From: Phycisphaerales bacterium | Lineage (GTDB): Bacteria; Planctomycetota; Phycisphaerae; Phycisphaerales; UBA1924 | Direction: 5' to 3' | Length of the DNA stretch: 64,000 nucleotides | Assembly (NCBI GenBank): GCA_022843045.1 | Contig: JALHOJ010000003.1 | Span: forward strand, 1-64,000 | Shown here: positions 57,681 to 64,000 of the stretch, piece by piece | Layout of the letters: each line of letters starts with the position of its first letter | How positions within the stretch are numbered: position 1 is the stretch's first letter | Program-made: the position numbers and the translations under genes | The notes under the pieces: generated by a model | Databases searched by the model: none | What the model saw: only the letters and a program-made list of their open reading frames with translations | What the model was told of the DNA's origin: nothing

Positions 57681-58586
57681 CTACTCGAGGGCTGCGGCGC
57701 CCGAGATGATTTCGGTGAGTTCGGTCGTAATCTGCGCCTGGCGGGCGCGGTTGAACTTGCGGGTGTAGAGCTTGCCCATCTTCCCGGCGGCGTCCGTTGC
57801 GGACTTCATAGCCACCATGCGGGCGACGTTTTCGCTCACCACCGCGTCGTTGAACGCCTGGAACATCAGGGCCTTGATCGCTGCGGGCAGCAGGCTGTCA
57901 AGCAGTTCCGGGGCCGAAGGCTCGAACGCGTAGACCTGCTTCATGCCGGTCTGCGCACTCGCGGCGGCGCCAGCCTTCGCGACCGAGTCGGTCTGGAAGG
58001 GCAGCAACTGCACAATCACAGGAGCCTGCTTGCTTGCCGTGATGAACTTCATGTACACGATCCGAACCGTGCTGACTTCACCCGCGATGAAGCGGCGGGC
58101 GTAGTCCTCAGCGAGGGCCTGCACGTCTTCGTACTTGGGCTTGTCGCCAAACTGGGTGTGCTGCTGGGCGATGGGCACGCCCGCGTACTTGAAGAAGCCG
58201 GTGCCCTTCTTGCCCACGAGTTCGACCAGGCCGCCCTTCGCGGCGGGGTTGGCCTTCAGGAAGTTCATCGCCGTGCGCAGGATGCTGGCGTTGTACGGGC
58301 CGCAGAGGCCTCGATCGCTCGTGATGACCAGAGTGAGTTCCTTGGCGTCCGCCGCAGGCTTGCGACTGCCCAGGAGCGGGTGGGTCGCGTCGCCGCCGCC
58401 CTGGGCGAGGGCCGCGGCGAGCTGGCCGACGAGCTCGAACAGGGCGTCGGTATACGGGCGACCGGCGACGGAGCGTTGCTGGCTGGCGGCGAACTTGGCG
58501 GTGGCGATCATCTGCATCGTCTTGGTGATGCGCTTGATGTTGCCGACAGCCTTTATGCGCTTCTTGATCTCGCGGGTCTTTGCCAT
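57681..58586 (-). CDS. atpG: ATP synthase F1 gamma subunit
   Basis: MAKTREIKKRIKAVGNIKRITKTMQMIATAKF; LTLVITSDRGLCGPYNASILR; MKSATDAAGKMGKLYTRKFNRARQAQITTELTEIISGAAAL. Confidence 0.96.
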   Translation of the reverse strand: MAKTREIKKRIKAVGNIKRITKTMQMIATAKFAASQQRSVAGRPYTDALFELVGQLAAALAQGGGDATHPLLGSRKPAADAKELTLVITSDRGLCGPYNASILRTAMNFLKANPAAKGGLVELVGKKGTGFFKYAGVPIAQQHTQFGDKPKYEDVQALAEDYARRFIAGEVSTVRIVYMKFITASKQAPVIVQLLPFQTDSVAKAGAAASAQTGMKQVYAFEPSAPELLDSLLPAAIKALMFQAFNDAVVSENVARMVAMKSATDAAGKMGKLYTRKFNRARQAQITTELTEIISGAAALE

Positions 58587-58737
58587 AGGGTGCCAAGGGT
58601 AGGTGGGGGAACGTACGGGTTCCAGCCGATGCGGAAAGCGATACAGCGGGAAAGCGAACGGCGGAAAAGCTGCAAGAGTCGTGGCAGTAGGGAGATACGT
58701 GTTGGTGGCCGGTTGCGACCAAGGCCTGCGAGCGAGA

Positions 58738-59625
58738 TTACTCGATCACCAGGCCGTCATACGCAAGGAACATGTTCTCGGGCAGGCGAGCCTGGGTTTC
58801 GGCATGCGGGAGTTCGTGGGCCATGTGGACGAAGTACGTGCGTGCCGCGCCGACTTCGCTGGCGATGTGCACGGCCTCGTCAAGCGTCAGGTGCGTGGGG
58901 TGTTTGCGTTCGCGGAGGCAGTCGAGGATGAGGGTCTGGGTCCCGGCAAGCCGAGCCCAACTGTCCGTGGGCACAGCGGAGATGTCCGTGCAATAGGAAA
59001 GTGGAAGGAGAGACGAAGAGACGGAGAGGCGGAGAAACGAAGTTGAAGAGCTCGCCGCACTCTCGTCTCTTCGTCTCTCTGTCTCTTCGTCTCTCTCAAT
59101 TCTCCACCCCAGCACCGGCAGCCTCCCATGCAGCAACGGAATGGGCGTCGCGTGCAAACCGAAGAGATCAAGCGGCCTCCCTGCACGAATGTCGCGGTCG
59201 CTCACGCAATGCGGAATCAGCGTCGCGACAAAGCTGTCGTTCACGTTCTTGTCACGCTCGAAGATGTGCTTGTACACCCGCTGCAGCGAGTCCATCGTGT
59301 GGTCGTCGGCGTAGATGTCGATCGGAGCCTTCATCACCGCGTTAAACCGCCGGACTTCATCGAGCCCGAAGATGTGGTCGACGTGGTTGTGTGTGAACAG
59401 AATCGCATCACAGCGCTGCAAGTTGCTCCGCAGCGCCTGCAAGCGAAGATCGGGCCCCGCGTCCAGCAGAATCACGCGCTCCTGACCCTTGGCATCGTTG
59501 AATCGCAACACCCCGGCGGTCCGCAGCCGCTTGTCGCGAGGATCGTCGCTCGTGCAGACGGCACAAGAGCACCCGATCATCGGAATGCCCGCCGAGGTGC
59601 CAGTGCCCAGAAACTCAAATCGCAT
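58738..59625 (-). CDS. MBL-fold metallo-hydrolase, PhnP-like
   Basis: GTGTSAGIPMIGCSCAVCTSDDPRDKRLRTAGVL; ILFTHNHVDHIFGLDEVRRFN. Confidence 0.9.
   Translation of the reverse strand: MRFEFLGTGTSAGIPMIGCSCAVCTSDDPRDKRLRTAGVLRFNDAKGQERVILLDAGPDLRLQALRSNLQRCDAILFTHNHVDHIFGLDEVRRFNAVMKAPIDIYADDHTMDSLQRVYKHIFERDKNVNDSFVATLIPHCVSDRDIRAGRPLDLFGLHATPIPLLHGRLPVLGWRIERDEETERRRDESAASSSTSFLRLSVSSSLLPLSYCTDISAVPTDSWARLAGTQTLILDCLRERKHPTHLTLDEAVHIASEVGAARTYFVHMAHELPHAETQARLPENMFLAYDGLVIE
58996..59105. repeat. Inverted repeat ggagagacgaagagacggagaggcggag .. ctcttcgtctctctgtctcttcgtctctc (in frame in MBL hydrolase)
   Basis: gagacga/gagacgg units in both arms. Confidence 0.9.
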
Positions 59626-59719
59626 CGGGCGATGCTACGGAGCATCGTCGCGGGAGCGTGGCGCAGGTCGCTGCGTAATGAGCCTCGCGAGGACTCACGC
59701 ACGCGGCAACAATCTCCCC

Positions 59720-60454
59720 ATGTGCGGCCGCTTCACCCGCAAGTACACCTGGAGACAAGTCCATGAGTTCCTGAACCTGGTCTTCCCCGCCGGGCAGTTG
59801 CCCGAGCAAGGGGAACTCACTCCGTCATTCAACGTCGCGCCCGCGCAGAAAGTCCTGGTCTTGCAGGCGACCGCGCGTGAGGGAAGCGGCGCGACGAGCA
59901 CGCAACCGACCCATCTGGAGTTCGCGTGGCTTCGCTGGGGCTTCGTCCCCGCATGGTCCAAGGACCCGCGCAAGTACTGGATCAACGCCCGCAGCGAAAC
60001 CGCCGGCGAACTCCCTGCGTTCCGCGACGCGTTCGCCAAACGCCGCTGCGTCATCCCAGCCAGCGGTTTCTACGAGTGGCGCGTCCTGCCCGGCGCAAAG
60101 CAGCCCGAGTACATTACCGTCGCCGGCGCGGAGATCATGTGCTTTGCCGGCATCTGGGAGGTGCATCGCGCCAAGGACGAAACCGGCGCGCTGCGTGATG
60201 TTGCGACCTGCGCGATCATGACCACGCGCCCTAACGAGTTCATGGGCCGCGTCCACGATCGCATGCCCGTCATCCTCGCGCCGCAGGATGCAAGACACTG
60301 GATCGAAGGCCGCGATCTCGCCAGACTCGCCGAGCCCTCTCCGCTGCAACTCCAGTCCCACGCCGTCAGCCCGCGCGTCAACGCTGTGAAGGCCGATCAT
60401 GCGAGCCTGATGGAGCCTTGGACTCCCGACGTGCCGCCGAGTCTGTTTGGATGA
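59720..60454 (+). CDS. SOS response-associated peptidase (SRAP/YedK/HMCES family)
   Basis: MCGRFTRKYTW; FAWLRWGFVPAWSKDP; INARSET; RCVIPASGFYEW; MPVIL. Confidence 0.95.
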   Translation: MCGRFTRKYTWRQVHEFLNLVFPAGQLPEQGELTPSFNVAPAQKVLVLQATAREGSGATSTQPTHLEFAWLRWGFVPAWSKDPRKYWINARSETAGELPAFRDAFAKRRCVIPASGFYEWRVLPGAKQPEYITVAGAEIMCFAGIWEVHRAKDETGALRDVATCAIMTTRPNEFMGRVHDRMPVILAPQDARHWIEGRDLARLAEPSPLQLQSHAVSPRVNAVKADHASLMEPWTPDVPPSLFG

Positions 60455-60473
60455 ACGAATACCAAGAAAGCGA

Positions 60474-61625
60474 TTACACCGCCACCAGCGGCGTGCGGTC
60501 GGTCTTCGACACGGCGACCGGAACGTCAACGAGTTTCTCCAATCGCTCGCGCAGGCGGGGGAGGTACCCGCGTTCGGTGCTGGTGTGCCCGCCCAGGATG
60601 ACGCTCATGCCGCTGTTGAGGGCTCCGAGGACGTCGTGGTGCTTCATTTCGCCGGTGACGAAGACGTCGCAGCCGTCTTCGCGGGAGAGGCGTGAGAGTT
60701 CGCCTCCTGCGCCGGGGACGACGCCCACGTGCATCACCGGCTTGTCTTCGCCCGTGGGGCCGCTCGCGAGCGCGTAGCGGACCTGGTCGCGACCGACCCA
60801 GGCCTTGAGCCGCAGCGCGAGTTCGGCGACGGTGGTGGGCTTGTCGAGGGTTAGTCGGCGGCCGGCGCCGACGGTGCGTTGGGGTTGGGCGATCAGTTCG
60901 TAGACGTCGATCGCGGGGGCTTCGTAGGGATGGAACTTGCGGAGGGTCTCAAGGGCGAGGGCAAGGCTGGACTTGCTCGCGACCATTTCGAGGCGGACCT
61001 CGCGCACGCTTTCGAGCACGTTGCGGTTGCCCACGGCGGGGTTGGTCGAATCATCGCCCAGGAACGTGCCGGTGCCTTCGGTGGCGAAGGAACAGACTTG
61101 GTACGCGCCGATGCGGCCGGCTCCGGCGGTGGCGAGGGCGTTGCGGACTTGTTCGACATCCTTGGCGGGCAGGAACGTCACGATCTTGACTTGCTGCGAA
61201 CCTGCGACGCGAGCGTGCGCGGCGAGGGCCCGGCAATCGCCCGCGATCTTGCCAGGTGTCTTGGAGCCGGAGAGGCCTTCGCAGAGCCAATCGGCGACGC
61301 CCGCAGGAATCGCGTCCAGCGCGGTGTGGGGCGAGTAGATCGCGATGTTGTGCTGGAGGGCGCGGAGGATGACGCGCTGGCGGGGCGTGGCGTCGGTGAT
61401 CTTGCTCAGGGGCTCAAAGATGGGCGGGTGATACGCGACGATCGCGCCGCAGTTCATCTCGACGGCTTCGTGCAGGACGGCTTCGTTGAGGTCGATGGTG
61501 AGGACGACGGGGCCGCGGAGGCTGGCCGAGCGGTCGCCCACGAGCAGGCCGACCTTGTCCCAACTCTCGGCGTATTCGAGCGGGGCGATCTGCTGCATGG
61601 CGGCGACGAGGTCACGGATGAGCAT
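60474..61625 (-). CDS. Nif3-like dinuclear metal centre protein
   Basis: MLIRDLVAAMQQIAPLEYAESWDKVGLLVGD; AIVAYHPPIFEPL; AIYSPHTALDAIPAGVADWL; GEMKHHDVL. Confidence 0.93.
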   Translation of the reverse strand: MLIRDLVAAMQQIAPLEYAESWDKVGLLVGDRSASLRGPVVLTIDLNEAVLHEAVEMNCGAIVAYHPPIFEPLSKITDATPRQRVILRALQHNIAIYSPHTALDAIPAGVADWLCEGLSGSKTPGKIAGDCRALAAHARVAGSQQVKIVTFLPAKDVEQVRNALATAGAGRIGAYQVCSFATEGTGTFLGDDSTNPAVGNRNVLESVREVRLEMVASKSSLALALETLRKFHPYEAPAIDVYELIAQPQRTVGAGRRLTLDKPTTVAELALRLKAWVGRDQVRYALASGPTGEDKPVMHVGVVPGAGGELSRLSREDGCDVFVTGEMKHHDVLGALNSGMSVILGGHTSTERGYLPRLRERLEKLVDVPVAVSKTDRTPLVAV

Positions 61626-61635
61626 GGGGGAGTTT

Positions 61636-61675
61636 AGAAGTGCGAAAGTGCGGCGGTGCGGCGGTGCGAAAGTCG
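61636..61675. repeat. Tandem octamer array gtgcgaaagtgcggcggtgcggcggtgcgaaa
   Basis: Four gtgcgRMR units between divergent Nif3 and ispE starts. Confidence 0.85.
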
Positions 61676-61733
61676 GGAGTGTTGAGGTGACCGGTGCGAG
61701 AAGAGAATCGCTCGAGGGGTCGTAGGATGTCGC

Positions 61734-62771
61734 ATGATCACACGCCAGGCGTTTGCCAAGGTCAATTTGATGTTGTCGGTGGGGGAGGCGTTGCCTGCGG
61801 AGCACGCGAAGGGCGGGTATCACCCGATTGCAAGTTGGTTGAGCGCGATCGGGGTGCATGATGACCTGACGATCGCGCCGCTGGAGGCGGGGCAGGCGTC
61901 GAAGTACGACATTCGGTGGGCGGAAGATGCGCCGCGGGCGGGGCTTGTGGACTGGCCGCTGGACAAGGATCTGGCGGTGCGGGCGCATCGGGCCATGGAG
62001 GCGCGGGTGGGGCGGGCGTTGCCTGTGGCGATGAAGCTGGTAAAGCGGATTCCGGTGGGCGCGGGCCTGGGAGGGGGCAGTTCGGACGCCGCGGCGTGCT
62101 TGATGGCGATGCGTGAGGCGTTTGAACTTGCGATGCCCGATGAGGTGCTGCGCGAGATCGCGATGACGCTGGGGAGCGATGTGGCGTTCTTTGTGGATGA
62201 GGAAGGGCGCGAAGAGGATGACGAGGAAGTGAGCGGCGGCAGGCCGCCTCGCCCGGCCCTGGTTTCGGGGTTGGGTGAGGTGATCGAGCGGGTCGAGCCC
62301 ATCGAGAAGCCGATCTTGCTGGTGGTGCCGGGATTTGGGTGCTCTACGCCCGCGGTGTACAAAGCGTTTGACGATGCGCTCGCAGCGGAACTGAAGGAGT
62401 ATCGAATGGATCGGGCGGTTGCCGGTGCGACGGGACGCGAGCGATCGACTGGCCCGCGCGAAGAGATGGTGCGGGGGCGGGTTGCGAAGATGATCGAGCG
62501 TGGGAGTGTTGCGCCGGACCTGCTGTTCAACGACCTCTCGAAGGCGGCGTTCGCGGTGGAGCCGCGGCTTGGGCAGTTGGTAACGGCCCTTTCCAACGCT
62601 ACGCGAAGTCCAGCGCATGTGACGGGCAGCGGCAGTTGCGTCTTCCTCGCGCCGCCCGCGGCGAAGATGGAGTGGTACTTGCCCCGCGTGCAGAAGGCCT
62701 GTGCCGCGTTGGGAGCGACGGGGGCGTTTGGCGGGGAGCCGGTGGTGGTGGTGACGGGGTTGGTTGGGTAG
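61734..62771 (+). CDS. ispE: 4-diphosphocytidyl-2-C-methyl-D-erythritol kinase
   Basis: AFAKVNLMLSVGE; GYHPIASWLSAI; KRIPVGAGLGGGSSDAAACLMAM; MTLGSDVAFFV; VTGSGSCVF. Confidence 0.93.
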   Translation: MITRQAFAKVNLMLSVGEALPAEHAKGGYHPIASWLSAIGVHDDLTIAPLEAGQASKYDIRWAEDAPRAGLVDWPLDKDLAVRAHRAMEARVGRALPVAMKLVKRIPVGAGLGGGSSDAAACLMAMREAFELAMPDEVLREIAMTLGSDVAFFVDEEGREEDDEEVSGGRPPRPALVSGLGEVIERVEPIEKPILLVVPGFGCSTPAVYKAFDDALAAELKEYRMDRAVAGATGRERSTGPREEMVRGRVAKMIERGSVAPDLLFNDLSKAAFAVEPRLGQLVTALSNATRSPAHVTGSGSCVFLAPPAAKMEWYLPRVQKACAALGATGAFGGEPVVVVTGLVG

Positions 62772-62782
62772 GGGGAGGGAAG

Positions 62783-62877
62783 TGCCAGAGTGCGACAGAC
62801 GGTGAGACGGTGAAGTGGCATGCAGCAATCCAGCTGCTTTCCGCTTCACCGTCTCACCGTTTCACACCTCACCGTCC
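62783..62877. repeat. Inverted repeat gacggtgagacggtgaagtgg .. cgcttcaccgtctcaccgtttcac
   Basis: ggtgaga/ggtgaa units complementary; fills the ispE-ROK gap. Confidence 0.88.
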
Positions 62878-62951
62878 CGCGTTCCAAACCCCGACTAGCA
62901 TCCGGCCGCGCATTGGCCACTTGGACATTTGGCCCTTTGGAAATTTCTGAC

Positions 62952-63935
62952 ATGCCCCCCACCAAACCATTCATCGGGATCGATCTTGGCGGCACGAACA
63001 TGCAATTGGGCGTGGTCTCGCCTGATGGCAAGCTGCTGGCGCAGACCAAGCGCAAGACCAAGTCTGAAGACGGGGCCGAGGGCGTGCTCAACCGGATCGC
63101 CGAGGGCGTGCTGGAGTGTTGCTCGCTTGCGAACCTGGCCCCGAGCGCATTGGGCGGTCTTGGGATCGGCGCGCCGGGCGTGATTGAGCCGACCAAGGGC
63201 GTGGTGGTGGAGGCGGTCAATCTGCGTTGGAATGACGTGCCGCTTGCGGACTTGCTTGCGAAGCGATTGAAGCTCAAGACCATTGTGGATAATGACGTCA
63301 ACGTCGCGGTGTACGGCGAGAACAAGCTCGGGGCGGGCAAGAACAGCCGGAACATGATGGGCCTGTGGATCGGCACGGGGATCGGCGGCGGGCTGATTTT
63401 GAATGGCGAACTGCACTATGGGCACTACTTCTCGGCGGGCGAGATCGGGCACATCATCCTGTTCCCGTTCCATCCGCTGGGCTCACGCACGCTGGAGAAC
63501 AACGCCAGCCGCACGAACGTCTCCAATCGCATCATCAAGCTGATCAACAGCAACTACAAGTCCAAGCTCACGAGCGAACTGGGCGACGATCCCGACAAGT
63601 GGACCAAGGAAGTCAAGAGCAAGCTGATCGCGCAGCACTACCGGGGCGGCGAGCGAGAGGACGCGCTCGTGGTCGAGGTCGTCGATGACGCGGCGGAGAT
63701 GGTGGCGATCGCCGTGGCCAACGCTGTCACGGTGCTGAGCCTGGAACGCGTTGTGCTGGGCGGCGGACTCACCGAGGCGTGCGGCAAGGCGTTTGTTGAA
63801 CGCGTGCAGCGGCATGCGAAGGAACTGATCTTCCCGCGGGCTGCGCAGCAGTGCGAAATCGTCGCGAGCAAGCTCGAAGACGCCGCGGGCATCCTGGGTG
63901 CGGCGATGCTTGCGATGGAAAAGCTGGCAAAGTGA
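62952..63935 (+). CDS. ROK family protein (sugar kinase/glucokinase-like)
   Basis: FIGIDLGGTNMQLGVVSPDG; GLGIGAPGVIEP; VDNDVNVAVYGE; WIGTGIGGGLILNGELHYGH..GEIGHI. Confidence 0.92.
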   Translation: MPPTKPFIGIDLGGTNMQLGVVSPDGKLLAQTKRKTKSEDGAEGVLNRIAEGVLECCSLANLAPSALGGLGIGAPGVIEPTKGVVVEAVNLRWNDVPLADLLAKRLKLKTIVDNDVNVAVYGENKLGAGKNSRNMMGLWIGTGIGGGLILNGELHYGHYFSAGEIGHIILFPFHPLGSRTLENNASRTNVSNRIIKLINSNYKSKLTSELGDDPDKWTKEVKSKLIAQHYRGGEREDALVVEVVDDAAEMVAIAVANAVTVLSLERVVLGGGLTEACGKAFVERVQRHAKELIFPRAAQQCEIVASKLEDAAGILGAAMLAMEKLAK

Positions 63936-64000
63936 TCGGTTCCAAACGCGGGGCCTGAGGCCCGGCGAAGGCCCGGGTCGAGCGTCGACAGTCGCGACGC

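Overview
High-GC bacterial chromosome window, most likely a planctomycete of the Phycisphaerae type. This is inferred from the fused SecDF, PEP-CTERM-like and GC-type-dockerin-like secreted proteins, and sigma factor / Ser-Thr kinase pairs. About 37 protein genes are supported: yajC, secDF, LysM, hldD-like epimerase, rpsA, histidine kinases, rpiB, kinases, sigma factors, xseB, prepilin peptidase, trpC, trmB, sulfurtransferase, cysK-like, MmgE/PrpD-like, atpG, SRAP, Nif3, ispE, ROK and others. No tRNA, rRNA, CRISPR array or transposase was recognised. The most unusual content is non-genic. (1) Nearly every intergenic gap of about 100-220 bp, and three coding regions in frame, carries an inverted repeat or half-repeat. 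The arms are short purine-rich 7-9 nt near-tandem units. The unit differs at each locus but the architecture recurs. (2) A separate dispersed palindrome family, GCATCGAtGT..stem..ACaTCgATGGCACG, has three copies whose inner stems differ but stay complementary. (3) An accessory-looking segment at about 44-51.6 kb has three C-terminal fragments or copies of one small domain, a 76-bp direct repeat flanking a permease-thioredoxin module, and a PHP + SMC-type ATPase (TrlF-like) gene. All calls are by eye; no database search was run.
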